Source: Cytophagales bacterium (GTDB lineage: Bacteria; Bacteroidota; Bacteroidia; Cytophagales; Cyclobacteriaceae). Taken from it: DNA of 45,400 nucleotides. Below the pieces are notes generated by a model. That model searched no databases, was not told the origin of the DNA, and saw nothing but the letters and a program-made list of their open reading frames with translations. Location: NCBI GenBank assembly GCA_022360015.1, contig JAKSDQ010000149.1:1-45400 (forward strand). The letters are read 5' to 3'. Shown here one piece after another: positions 7,712 to 16,236 of this stretch. Made by a program: the position numbers and the translations under genes. Each line of letters starts with the position of its first letter. The first letter of the stretch is position 1.

Positions 7712-8695
7712 ATGGATGAAGTTGTAGTAGGAATAGATATCGGGGGTACTGTAACTAAATTCGGACTGGTAACGAAAACAGGAAAGGTGGTTTTACTGGA
7801 TCGGATGCCCACCACCGGTTTTGATGGTTTTAATGACTACTTTAAGACACTGGTGCACAAAATAAGTGTAATGACCGGAAAGATGTCCGATCGTGTGACA
7901 GGGATTGGTATAGGTGCCCCGATGGGAAATTTTTTGGAGGGAAGTATCGATATGGCCACCAACCTGGGTTGGGGTAAAAAAATTATGGTGGCAAGAACGT
8001 TTTCCGAATTCTTTAATAAACCTGCCTTTTTGACCAACGATGCCACCGCTGCCGCCATCGGCGAGAAGACCGGCGGAGTGGCTAAAAACATGGATGATTT
8101 CCTGGTAATTACCCTTGGAACGGGCCTTGGCTGTGGTATCTATGTGAATGGCACGGTTTTGCATGGAAAACATGGTTACGCGGGAGAGCTGGGGCATGTT
8201 ATTGTCGACCCAAAAGGAAGAAAGTGCAATTGTGGCAGGCGGGGATGTCTTGAAACTTATGTGTCAGCATCCGGGATTATGAAATCAGTCAGGGCGTTTA
8301 AAAACAAAAAGCTTTTTGAAGGCAGTGTTTTGCATGATCGGACTGCCTATCCGGACAGTAAAGCAGTGGCCCGGGCAGCGGCTGCAGGGGATCCTTTGGC
8401 AGAATATGTTTTTGAATTTACCGGGAAGGTATTGGCCGATGCATTAGCAAACATTATCGCGATGTTTAACCCGGAAGCTATTATTCTTTCAGGAGGCCTG
8501 GCCAATGCCGGTAACCTGCTTATCGACCCTTTGGAACAATTCCTCAATCAAAAAGTGTTGACCAACCTGTGTGGCAAAACTAAAATACATATATCAAAAC
8601 TCGACAGTGAGAAAATAGCTGTACTGGGTGCTGCCTCTTATGCCTGGCAGATGATCAATGATCACAGCCATAGTAATTCCCTGATGGTGTGTTGA
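7712..8695 (+). CDS. ROK-family sugar kinase (glucokinase / N-acetyl-hexosamine kinase type)
   Basis: A 327-residue cytoplasmic kinase. The N-terminus has the ATP phosphate-binding DIGGTVTKFG motif (residues 9-18), a second glycine-rich segment TLGTGLGCGIYV near 137-148, and the ROK zinc signature HGYAGELGHV ... CNCGRRGCLETY (about 156-188). Lengths and motif order fit the ROK family, which phosphorylates glucose, N-acetylglucosamine or N-acetylmannosamine. Being 34 bp downstream of nagB, it probably supplies an amino-sugar 6-phosphate to that enzyme; the actual substrate is inferred. A stem-loop (TTCACC-GATTT-GGTGAA, about 8742-8758) lies between it and the sulfatase gene. Confidence 0.9.
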   Translation: MDEVVVGIDIGGTVTKFGLVTKTGKVVLLDRMPTTGFDGFNDYFKTLVHKISVMTGKMSDRVTGIGIGAPMGNFLEGSIDMATNLGWGKKIMVARTFSEFFNKPAFLTNDATAAAIGEKTGGVAKNMDDFLVITLGTGLGCGIYVNGTVLHGKHGYAGELGHVIVDPKGRKCNCGRRGCLETYVSASGIMKSVRAFKNKKLFEGSVLHDRTAYPDSKAVARAAAAGDPLAEYVFEFTGKVLADALANIIAMFNPEAIILSGGLANAGNLLIDPLEQFLNQKVLTNLCGKTKIHISKLDSEKIAVLGAASYAWQMINDHSHSNSLMVC

Positions 8696-8855
8696 CAGGA
8701 GACATTCCCGTGAATTGGAATGATCATCGGAAAATAATTATTCACCGATTTGGTGAAATATTGTTGTTATTCTGCAAAAAATAATCACATAGCTATTGTT
8801 TTTTTATAAAGGAGTGATAAGTTAGCCTTTTTAACTGTAAACGGATCATAGGACC

Positions 8856-10415
8856 ATGCTGCAAAAGATACTTTTTGGCTGTTTATACCTGCTGACATTA
8901 TTGATTTTCATCGGATGCAAGGGGCCTGAAAAAAAAACCGATACTCAGTCATCGCCGAATATCATCCTATTTTTGGTGGATGATATGGGCTGGCAGGATA
9001 CTTCAGTCCCTTTTTGGTATAAAAAAACGGATTTCAACCATCGTTACCGGACTCCTAATATGGAAAGGCTGGCCAGTCAGGGAATGAAATTCACCCAGGC
9101 ATATGCTACCCCGGTTTGTTCTCCTACACGGATCAGTCTTATGACCGGCATAAATGCTGCACGCCATCGCGTAACCAACTGGACACTGCACAAGGACAAA
9201 TTGAAGCCGGCAGAAACCAGCCATGCCACGCTTGATTTTCCGCACTGGAATGTAAACGGCATGACACCGGATTCAACCATTGACCATGCTGTTTACGCTA
9301 CTTCTTTTCCTGCTCTTTTACAACAGGCAGGCTATTACACGATCCATGTCGGTAAAGCCCACTTTGGCGCTATTGGCACCCCGGCAGAAAACCCTTTAAA
9401 TATTGGTTTCCATATCAATATTGCCGGTCATGCAGCCGGCGCACCGAAGAGCTATCTGGGAAGCCAAAATTTTGGCAATACAGACGAATTTAAAACGAGT
9501 CCCTGGCCCGTACCGGGACTGGATAAATATCATGGCAAAGACATATTTCTGACAGAGGCCCTGACCCTGGAGGCGCTTCAGGCGCTGGAAATCCCCGTCA
9601 AGCAGAAACAGCCTTTTTTTCTTTATATGTCCTATTATGCGGTACATACCCCTATTATGGCCGATAAGCGTTTTTTGCAAACCTACCTTGAAATGGGACT
9701 GGACTCCGTTGAGGCCAGCTATGCTACCCTGGTAGCGTCGATGGATAAAAGTCTGGGTGACCTGATGGACTACCTGCAGGAAAAAAAAATCGAGGATAAC
9801 ACGATTATTCTTTTCATGTCTGACAACGGAGGGCTCAGCGCCGTAGCCAGGGGTGGGGAGCCTCATAGCCATAACCGGCCTCTTTCAAGCGGTAAAGGAT
9901 CAATCCATGAAGGTGGTATAAGGGAGCCTATGCTGGTAAAATGGCCCGGAGTTGTCAAACCTGAAACAGTCAATGATAATTACCTGATTATTGAAGATTT
10001 TTATCCGACTATTTTAGAGATGGCTGGTATACAAAACTATCAGGCTGTGCAAAAAATTGATGGTCAGAGCTTCGTCCCTTTACTCAAGGATACCACACCC
10101 GGCCAAACAGACCACAGGCCTTTATTCTGGCACTATCCGAACGACTGGGGACCTACAGGGCCCGGCATAGGCGCATTCAGTGCGGTTAGGTTAGGAGATT
10201 GGAAATATATATATTATCATCTCGATCAACGTATTGAGCTTTTCAACCTGAAAGATGATATAGGGGAATCTGTTAACATGGCCGGGTCGGAACCGGAGAA
10301 GGTGGCTGAATTGGCTGCTTTGTTAACCTTACACTTAAAGCAAACGAAAGCACAGATGCCTTCATTCAAATCAACAGGTGCCCCGGTGCCTTATCCTGAA
10401 CAAATTTTAAAATAA
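8856..10415 (+). CDS. Arylsulfatase-type sulfatase, lipoprotein (Cys-type)
   Basis: A 519-residue S1-family sulfatase. The signal ends in a lipobox (LLIFIGC), so it is probably anchored to the outer envelope. The metal-binding VDDMGWQD lies near the start, and the formylglycine signature is C88-S-P-T-R within ATPVCSPTRISLMTG. Downstream blocks SDNGG and GKGSIHEGG also belong to the alkaline-phosphatase-like sulfatase fold. Cys must be converted to formylglycine by a maturase, none of which is present here. It sits 160 bp after the ROK kinase and 11 bp before the DUF1080 gene, so it likely desulfates the glycan imported by this island. The S1 subfamily and substrate are not assigned. Confidence 0.92.
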   Translation: MLQKILFGCLYLLTLLIFIGCKGPEKKTDTQSSPNIILFLVDDMGWQDTSVPFWYKKTDFNHRYRTPNMERLASQGMKFTQAYATPVCSPTRISLMTGINAARHRVTNWTLHKDKLKPAETSHATLDFPHWNVNGMTPDSTIDHAVYATSFPALLQQAGYYTIHVGKAHFGAIGTPAENPLNIGFHINIAGHAAGAPKSYLGSQNFGNTDEFKTSPWPVPGLDKYHGKDIFLTEALTLEALQALEIPVKQKQPFFLYMSYYAVHTPIMADKRFLQTYLEMGLDSVEASYATLVASMDKSLGDLMDYLQEKKIEDNTIILFMSDNGGLSAVARGGEPHSHNRPLSSGKGSIHEGGIREPMLVKWPGVVKPETVNDNYLIIEDFYPTILEMAGIQNYQAVQKIDGQSFVPLLKDTTPGQTDHRPLFWHYPNDWGPTGPGIGAFSAVRLGDWKYIYYHLDQRIELFNLKDDIGESVNMAGSEPEKVAELAALLTLHLKQTKAQMPSFKSTGAPVPYPEQILK

Positions 10416-10426
10416 CTACGCAAATA

Positions 10427-11296
10427 ATGTATTATTTTCCCAGATTACTGCTTATTGTTATAACTACCACACTCCTGACGAATTGTTCAACCCGTCCGGC
10501 CTCCAATCCGGATGAAGAAGAATGGCTCCAATTATTCAACGGACAAAACCTTGATCACTGGTTCATAAAGATCAGGGGCCAGCAACTGGGGAAAAATTAC
10601 AAAAATACCTTTCTTGTCGAAGATTCCCTGCTGAAAGTGCGCTACAATGAATACGATAGTTTTCAGAATGAATTCGGCCACTTGTTTCATGACCGGGAGT
10701 TTTCACACTATAGGCTGAGAGTGACTTACCGGTTTGTAGGCGATCAGGTGGCAGGTGGTCCCGGCTGGGCTTTTCGAAATAACGGTCTTATGTTGCATGC
10801 CCAATCGGCCGAAAGTATGGGACTGGATCAGGACTTTCCGCTATCACTGGAAATGCAACTGCTGGGTGGGAATGGAACGACACCACGTGCCACCGCCAAT
10901 TTATGCACCCCCGGCACCCACGTGAACATGGCTGATACCTTGTTTACCCCCCACTGTATCAGTTCATCCTCCGAAACTTTCCATGGCGACCAATGGGTGG
11001 AAGTGGAAGCTTTGGTATTAGGCGATTCCATCCTGCAACATATCGTGGGAGGGCAGCCTGTTTTAACTTACACCCGGCCGGTAATCGGAGGGGGTAATGT
11101 CAGCGGTTTAACCCCTGAAAAAACCACCCTTAGCGGCCCGGTATCCAAAGGCCATATTGCCATTCAGGCCGAAAGCCATCCCACTGATTTCAAAAAAATT
11201 GAAGTGCTGAACCTTTGTGGCTGCATGGACAAAAAAGCCACCAATTACAAAAGCTACTATCTAAAAGCCGACAACGAACAATGCCGGTATGAATAA
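10427..11296 (+). CDS. DUF1080 (3-keto-disaccharide hydrolase-like) lipoprotein
   Basis: A 289-residue lipoprotein (lipobox LLTNC near residue 20). The DUF1080 domain spans about residues 32-265: WLQLFNGQNLDHW, FGHLFHDREFSHYRLRVTYR and GGPGWAFRNNGLMLHAQ are characteristic strands. The fold is concanavalin/laminarinase-like. Some members hydrolyse 3-keto-glycosides and many are simply carbohydrate-binding. The C-terminus carries a short Cys-rich tail (LCGCMDKKATNY ... EQC). It directly follows the sulfatase (11 bp), so the two are probably co-translated and act on the same surface glycan. Confidence 0.85.
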   Translation: MYYFPRLLLIVITTTLLTNCSTRPASNPDEEEWLQLFNGQNLDHWFIKIRGQQLGKNYKNTFLVEDSLLKVRYNEYDSFQNEFGHLFHDREFSHYRLRVTYRFVGDQVAGGPGWAFRNNGLMLHAQSAESMGLDQDFPLSLEMQLLGGNGTTPRATANLCTPGTHVNMADTLFTPHCISSSSETFHGDQWVEVEALVLGDSILQHIVGGQPVLTYTRPVIGGGNVSGLTPEKTTLSGPVSKGHIAIQAESHPTDFKKIEVLNLCGCMDKKATNYKSYYLKADNEQCRYE

Positions 11297-11310
11297 AATT
11301 GGCATGAAAA

Positions 11311-11371
11311 TAAAAATGAAAATGAAAATGGGGGCGGGAATGTAATCCAAAACTTTTCATTTTCATTTTTA
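11311..11371. terminator. Long low-complexity inverted repeat, possible terminator
   Basis: TAAAAATGAAAATGAAAA (11311-11328) and its perfect complement at 11354-11371 give an 18-bp A/T-rich stem with a 25-base loop, 14 bp after the DUF1080 stop. It probably ends the nagB-to-DUF1080 transcript, but the stem is weak and lacks a clean U tract. Confidence 0.4.
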
Positions 11372-11471
11372 ACTTTCCCTCCCCGTTCGTGAACATGGGT
11401 TTTGAATTGCCAAATAATTATCTTATATTCCTAAGATTTCACGCAATACTTTTCTGATCAGTTATACAAAG

Positions 11472-13226
11472 ATGATAGGCATCAGTCAGGGAAAAAACCG
11501 TCTTATGGTGGCAGTTACCCTCCGGTTTATCGGGCTGGGATGGGGTGTTTTTATTTGGGGGTGTCAAAGTGAACCGGCAATGTATTCAACCGGTGGGCTT
11601 TTTATTCCGGATAATTTTGAAGCGGTAGTGGTAGTCGACAGTTTGCAGGGAAAAGCAAGGGAAATAGTGGTCAATGACAATGGTGATGTTTATGTTAAGT
11701 TACGGTATTCCTTTGAAGATGGGGGTATAGCTGCCTTGAGGGATACAGATGGGGATGGAAGGGCAGATATTATAAAGCGGTTTGGCGCTTATGAACATAA
11801 AGGTAACTGGGGTTTTCAAACGGCTGTAGAAATCTATAACGGCTATCTCTATTTCAGTACCGAACTGGCGGTTTACCGTTACCGTTTAACGCCTGGCCAA
11901 CTGGTACCTGACAGCGAGTTAGAATTAATAGTTTTGGACGATCATGAGCATGGGGATCATGAACACAACGGAAAGCCCATAGCCTTTGATGACGAGGGTC
12001 ACCTGTACGTACCTTTTGGTGCCCCCTCCAATGCCTGCCAGGAACCGAAAAGAACACCCGAACAGCCCGGTCTGGATCCCTGTCCGGAGCTTGAAGATCA
12101 TGCGGGAATATGGCGTTTTGATGCCAACAAAACCGGCCAGACTCAAAAAGACGGCTACCATTTTTCGACTGGCATTAGAAGTGTAGTGGCTATGGATTGG
12201 AACAGCGAGGACAGAAACCTGTACCTGGTAATGCATGGCCGTGATGACCTGTTGCGCTTATTCCCAAAGCTGTACACGCCCTGGGAAAGTGCTATGCTGC
12301 CTTCCGAAGAGTTTTTGAGAGTGACGGAAGGTGCTGATTTTGGTTGGCCCTATTGCTATTATGACCAGTTGCAGGAGAAAAAGGTGCTTGCGCCGGAGTA
12401 TGGTGGGGATGGTGACTCAATCGGGAGGTGCCGGGATTACGACCTTCCGGTCATGGGATTCCCCGGGCATTGGGCGCCTAACGGACTGTTGTTTTACACC
12501 GGGGATCAATTTCCTGAACGATACAAAAATGGGGCATTTGTGGCTTTTCACGGATCGACCATCAGGGCGCCATACCCGCAGGCTGGATACTTTGTGGCCT
12601 TTGTCCCCTCTCAAAACGGCTTGCCTTCGGGAGAGTGGGAGGTATTTGCTGACGGTTTTGCCGGGGTGGATACGATCGTAAATGTGAGTGATGCCGTATA
12701 CCGGCCCATGGGACTGGCCATGGGGCCAGATGGCTCATTATATATAGGTGAAACAGAGAAAGGTAAAATATGGAAGATCACCTATCGGGGCAATAAAGAT
12801 GATTTTGGGGAAAAACAACTCGCGGCTATGGAAAAGAGAAAACAAAGGCCCCACCTTAAAACCCCCCATGAACAGGAAGATAACCTGATGAAAATTCTGG
12901 CAAATGCCGGCGAAGGCTTGTACTTTCAATATTGTGGTATTTGTCATCAGCGGAATGGCAGAGGCGCCCCGGGCCGGTATCCGCCGCTGCGGGGTACGGA
13001 TTGGGTTACTGGTAACAAGGAGCGATTAATCAGCTTGGTTTTAAATGGTTTGGAAGGTGGCATCGAGGTGAATGGGAAGCAATATAACAGTGTTATGCCT
13101 CAACACAGCTTTCTTCCTGATGATGAAATTGCAGATATTTTAACTTACATAAGACAAAATTTTGGGAATGAAGCCAGTGCGGTTTCAGAAAATGAGGTAA
13201 GACAGGTAAGGGCTTCTATGGAATAA
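11472..13226 (+). CDS. Glucose/sorbosone dehydrogenase-like beta-propeller with C-terminal cytochrome c, lipoprotein
   Basis: A 584-residue exported protein. The signal ends in VFIWGC (lipobox near residue 30). Residues of about 50-440 form a GSDH-type six-bladed propeller (HGRDDLLRLFP, GADFGWPYCYYD, WAPNGLLFYTGDQFP), as in PQQ-dependent soluble aldose/sorbosone dehydrogenases. Residues of about 480-570 are a class I cytochrome c with heme motif C-G-I-C-H (FQYCGICHQ) and a distal Met in SVMPQHSFL. The build suggests oxidation of a sugar C1 with direct electron transfer to a membrane cytochrome. It starts a run of exported enzymes and is followed after 46 bp by a lactonase-like gene. PQQ dependence and substrate are inferred from the family. 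Confidence 0.85.
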   Translation: MIGISQGKNRLMVAVTLRFIGLGWGVFIWGCQSEPAMYSTGGLFIPDNFEAVVVVDSLQGKAREIVVNDNGDVYVKLRYSFEDGGIAALRDTDGDGRADIIKRFGAYEHKGNWGFQTAVEIYNGYLYFSTELAVYRYRLTPGQLVPDSELELIVLDDHEHGDHEHNGKPIAFDDEGHLYVPFGAPSNACQEPKRTPEQPGLDPCPELEDHAGIWRFDANKTGQTQKDGYHFSTGIRSVVAMDWNSEDRNLYLVMHGRDDLLRLFPKLYTPWESAMLPSEEFLRVTEGADFGWPYCYYDQLQEKKVLAPEYGGDGDSIGRCRDYDLPVMGFPGHWAPNGLLFYTGDQFPERYKNGAFVAFHGSTIRAPYPQAGYFVAFVPSQNGLPSGEWEVFADGFAGVDTIVNVSDAVYRPMGLAMGPDGSLYIGETEKGKIWKITYRGNKDDFGEKQLAAMEKRKQRPHLKTPHEQEDNLMKILANAGEGLYFQYCGICHQRNGRGAPGRYPPLRGTDWVTGNKERLISLVLNGLEGGIEVNGKQYNSVMPQHSFLPDDEIADILTYIRQNFGNEASAVSENEVRQVRASME

Positions 13227-13272
13227 AGCATAAAAATGATTATATTATTTTTTTAACTTAAATATTGCTGTT

Positions 13273-14208
13273 TTGAATAGTAGGATAGGTAAAAACTACT
13301 TCATTAAATGCCTGTTACCGGTATTGTGGTTGGGTTGTCAGGCTCCCCGGGGTGGCGAAGACAGTAGGGAAGCAAACCTGTACCGGAGCCAGGATTTTAC
13401 CGCGCCAGGCGAGTTCACATCAGGTATTGAAGGGCCTGCAACAGATGGGGAAGGGAACATTTATGTGGTAAACTACGGCAGGGAAGGCACCATCGGGAAG
13501 GTAAACCGTGATGGAAAAAGCAGCCTTTTTATAAACCTGCCCGACAGGAGCACCGGCAATGGAATTCGCCTCGATAACCAGGGAAATATGTTTGTGGCTG
13601 ACTACACCGGCCACAATGTGCTGAAAATAAATGTTTTTTTAAAGGAAATCGATGTGCACGTACACAGTGACGGAATGAACCAGCCTAACGATCTGGCTAT
13701 TAGTAAAACCGGTATACTCTACGCCAGTGATCCGGATTGGCAGGCATCTACAGGTAACCTGTGGCGGATTGATACTGACGGGTCACTGACGCTTTTAGAG
13801 GATAATATGGGTACTACCAATGGCCTGGAACTGAGCCCTGATGAAAAAATCCTCTATGTCAATGAAAGCGTGCAGCTCAAGGTATGGGCATACGATTTGT
13901 CGCCGGCTGGCGAGCTATCGGGAAAGCGGCTATTCATCGACTTCCCGGATTTTGGGATGGACGGCATGCGTTGTGATGTGAAAGGAAATATTTACATTAC
14001 ACGCCATGGTAAAGGTACAGTGGCTATGGTTTCACCTGGGGGAAAATTATTGCGTGAAATTCGGTTGAAGGGCAAAAAACCTTCAAACATCACCTTTGGC
14101 GGTGAAGATGGTAAAACCGCTTATGTGACTTTGCAGGACCGGGGTAACCTCGAATCTTTCCGGGTTGAATACCCGGGAAGGGAATGGAAGTTGCGCCAAA
14201 AACAATGA
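13273..14208 (+). CDS. SMP-30/gluconolactonase-like beta-propeller lipoprotein
   Basis: A 311-residue protein beginning with TTG at 13273 (no nearby ATG preserves the signal). The lipobox is VLWLGC, near residue 22. The rest is an SMP-30/gluconolaconase/LRE-like six-bladed propeller with repeated blade motifs: GIEGPATDGEGNIYVVNY, GIRLDNQGNMFVADYTG, QPNDLAISKTGILYASDP and TNGLELSPDEKILYVNES. The Asn/Asp residues in those motifs match the metal-binding positions of the family. SMP-30 lactonases open aldonolactones, so its place 46 bp after a C1-oxidising dehydrogenase is mechanistically consistent. Activity on an amino-sugar lactone is my inference. Confidence 0.85.
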   Translation: MNSRIGKNYFIKCLLPVLWLGCQAPRGGEDSREANLYRSQDFTAPGEFTSGIEGPATDGEGNIYVVNYGREGTIGKVNRDGKSSLFINLPDRSTGNGIRLDNQGNMFVADYTGHNVLKINVFLKEIDVHVHSDGMNQPNDLAISKTGILYASDPDWQASTGNLWRIDTDGSLTLLEDNMGTTNGLELSPDEKILYVNESVQLKVWAYDLSPAGELSGKRLFIDFPDFGMDGMRCDVKGNIYITRHGKGTVAMVSPGGKLLREIRLKGKKPSNITFGGEDGKTAYVTLQDRGNLESFRVEYPGREWKLRQKQ

Positions 14209-14403
14209 TTAAAAACCGACCTATAATACTTGCAAGACAGCTTCAAATCCTGGGTTCAGGTTGTGACCGGCGTCAAATCTCGTTCCGATACCAGCCTGGG
14301 TTCAGTCTCTGACTGAAGCTGGAAATGGATGAAGTTTTTAACTTCAGTGAGTCGGGTGTAGACTAAAAACCGGCTCGATTTTTACGCATAGATTAGTCAT
14401 AGT
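14209..14403. terminator. Intergenic segment with nested inverted repeats
   Basis: The segment holds two clear stems: TTCAGTC-TCT-GACTGAA (14301-14317, flanked by CCAG and CTGG) and GAAGTT-TTT-AACTTC (14331-14345). Either may end transcription from the dehydrogenase-lactonase pair. No gene is seen here. Confidence 0.4.
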
Positions 14404-14436
14404 AGTCATAGTATGGCTAAGAGCCATGCTATGACT
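14404..14436. repeat. 33-bp hairpin repeat, copy 1
   Basis: AGTCATAGTATGGCT and AGCCATGCTATGACT form a 15-bp stem with one mismatch around a 3-base loop. An almost identical copy in the opposite orientation lies at 39898-39930, 25 kb away. This looks like a dispersed REP-like element and could also act as a bidirectional terminator before the amidohydrolase gene. Confidence 0.65.
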
Positions 14437-14462
14437 GGTAAGGAATTAATTAAATTTAAAGG

Positions 14463-15698
14463 ATGACAAAACTTACCCTCTTTTTTACGGTACTCAGCTT
14501 TCATTTTATGGGTACAAAATCGCAGCCGTTTGATATGCTTTTAAAAGGTGGCCATGTTATTGATCTCAAAAACAATATCGATGGCGTAATGGATGTGGCC
14601 ATTTCGGGCGAAAATATAGTCAGGGTGGCCAGGGATATTCCTTCTGCTGATGCCGCCAGAACAGTGGATGTCCAAGGCTTGTTGGTGGTGCCCGGATTAA
14701 TTGACATCCACGCTCACAACTTTTTCGGCACCGAAGAAGATGCGTACTTAAGCAACAGCTATACCGCCGTGCCACCCGATGGTTTTAGTTTCCGGTCCGG
14801 GGTAACTACCATTGTAGATGCCGGTGGAGCTGGTTGGCGCAATTTTAAAGTTTTTAAAAAACAGACCATTGACCACTCCAAAACCAGGGTTTTATGTTTT
14901 CTGAACATTGTCGGCGCAGGCATGAAGGGTGGGGCGGTGGAGCAAAACCTGGCAGACATGGACGCCAAGCTGACGGCTATAGAGGCCAGGAGGTACCCCC
15001 AGTATATCGTAGGGGTGAAAGTAGCGCATTACCAGGGGGAGGAGTGGGCGCCGGTTGAAAGAGCCGTGGAAGCCGGAAAACTGGCAGATATACCAGTGAT
15101 GATTGATTTTGGAGGAAGCCAGCCTGCGTTGTCGCTGGAAACATTGTTGCTGGAAAAGCTCCGGCCCGGAGACATTTTCACCCACACTTACGCACATGTG
15201 AACGGCCGTATGCCAATCGTTGACCGAAAAGGTAAGCTATACCCCTTTGTGCCGGAAGCGCAAAAACAAGGAATCGTTTTCGATGTAGGACATGGTGGGG
15301 GAAGTTTTATATTTGAGCAGGCCATTCCTGCCATTGAACAGGGGCTGAAGCCCAACAGTATCAGCACGGATTTACATACAGGCAGCATGAACGGAGGCAT
15401 GAAAGATATGACCAATGTGATGTCAAAATTTTTGAATATGGGATTAACAGTGCAGGAAGTGGTCGAGTGTGCTACCATCAATCCGGCCGGTATTTTAAAA
15501 CGGCATGAACTGGGACATTTAACCCCGGGTGCTGTTGCTGATGTGGCCGTGTTAAAGATAGAAAACGGAAAATTTGGTTTTGTGGACACGAAAGGATTTC
15601 GAATGGATGGGAACAAAAAACTGGTTTGTGAACTGACCATCCGGGAAGGAGTGGTCGTCTGGGATTTAAATGGCATTTCAAGGCCTCACTGGGAATAA
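14463..15698 (+). CDS. Exported amidohydrolase/deacetylase (EF_0837-like dihydroorotase fold)
   Basis: A 411-residue metal-dependent hydrolase. A signal peptide (MTKLTLFFTVLSFHFMGTKS) is followed by the amidohydrolase domain: DMLLKGGHVIDLKN, then the metal motif GLIDIHAHNF near residue 78, VTTIVDAGGAG, the likely bridging Lys in VGVKVAH, FTHTYAHVNG, FDVGHGGGSF and STDLHTG. The order fits deacetylases of the EF_0837/AHA type that are encoded beside SelA-like PLP enzymes in other bacteria, as is the case here two genes on. Predicted reaction: removal of an N-acyl group from an amino acid or amino-sugar acid. Export to the periplasm is unusual for this family. It begins an operon of closely spaced genes (22-39 bp gaps). 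Confidence 0.85.
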   Translation: MTKLTLFFTVLSFHFMGTKSQPFDMLLKGGHVIDLKNNIDGVMDVAISGENIVRVARDIPSADAARTVDVQGLLVVPGLIDIHAHNFFGTEEDAYLSNSYTAVPPDGFSFRSGVTTIVDAGGAGWRNFKVFKKQTIDHSKTRVLCFLNIVGAGMKGGAVEQNLADMDAKLTAIEARRYPQYIVGVKVAHYQGEEWAPVERAVEAGKLADIPVMIDFGGSQPALSLETLLLEKLRPGDIFTHTYAHVNGRMPIVDRKGKLYPFVPEAQKQGIVFDVGHGGGSFIFEQAIPAIEQGLKPNSISTDLHTGSMNGGMKDMTNVMSKFLNMGLTVQEVVECATINPAGILKRHELGHLTPGAVADVAVLKIENGKFGFVDTKGFRMDGNKKLVCELTIREGVVVWDLNGISRPHWE

Positions 15699-15737
15699 GA
15701 TCATACTTTGCAGAATATTTACCAAAAAATGTTGAAT

Positions 15738-16214
15738 ATGGAAAAATCAAACAACAGAAGATCGGTTTTTAAAAAAATAGGGGCTACATTACTCGCCGGG
15801 TTCGGCATAGGTGCAGCCGGGGCGGCGGATCGGTCCCAACCCCAAAAACCTGAAAAAAAGGTAGTAGGGGATATCGTCACCGATGAGCAGAATATACCTT
15901 TGTTTTCCGGGGCCGTAGCCCATGGCAATACCTTGTATATCGCAGGAAAGGGGGCTCATTTTGAGGGAGACATCAAAGCCCATACGGATCATGTACTGAA
16001 AGCGCTGGAAAAAGAGCTGGTAAAACACGGATCATCGATGGAAAAAGTGCTCAAAGTCAATGTCTATCTCCACGACCTGGCTGACTATCACAAAATGAAC
16101 GAGGTTTTCAGAGGTCGTTTTGGCGCAAATCCACCGGTTCGTACCACGGTGGCTACCTATGGTGGTGTACCCGGTGATTCATTGGTGGAAATGGATTGCA
16201 TTGCCGCTTTATAA
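15738..16214 (+). CDS. Tat-exported RidA-family protein
   Basis: I choose ATG at 15738 (MEKSNNRRSVFKKIG). The twin-arginine motif NNRRSVFKK followed by a weakly hydrophobic stretch ending GAAGAAD is a Tat signal. The rest is a RidA (YjgF/YER057c) domain: FSGAVAHGNTLYIAGKG, LEKELVKHGSSMEKVLKVNVYL, FRGRFGANPPVRTTVA and VEMDCIAAL. The conserved Arg in PPVRTTVA, which binds the carboxylate of the imine substrate in RidA, is present. RidA proteins normally hydrolyse reactive enamine/imine products of PLP enzymes in the cytosol. This one precedes an exported PLP enzyme by 22 bp, suggesting it does so in the periplasm. Confidence 0.88.
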   Translation: MEKSNNRRSVFKKIGATLLAGFGIGAAGAADRSQPQKPEKKVVGDIVTDEQNIPLFSGAVAHGNTLYIAGKGAHFEGDIKAHTDHVLKALEKELVKHGSSMEKVLKVNVYLHDLADYHKMNEVFRGRFGANPPVRTTVATYGGVPGDSLVEMDCIAAL

Positions 16215-16236
16215 AAACTTTAAAATAGCTAAAACC

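Noticed and set aside
15188-15676. 162-codon minus-strand frame
   Set aside because: It is antisense to the amidohydrolase and Pro/Ser-rich in the way typical of shadow frames.
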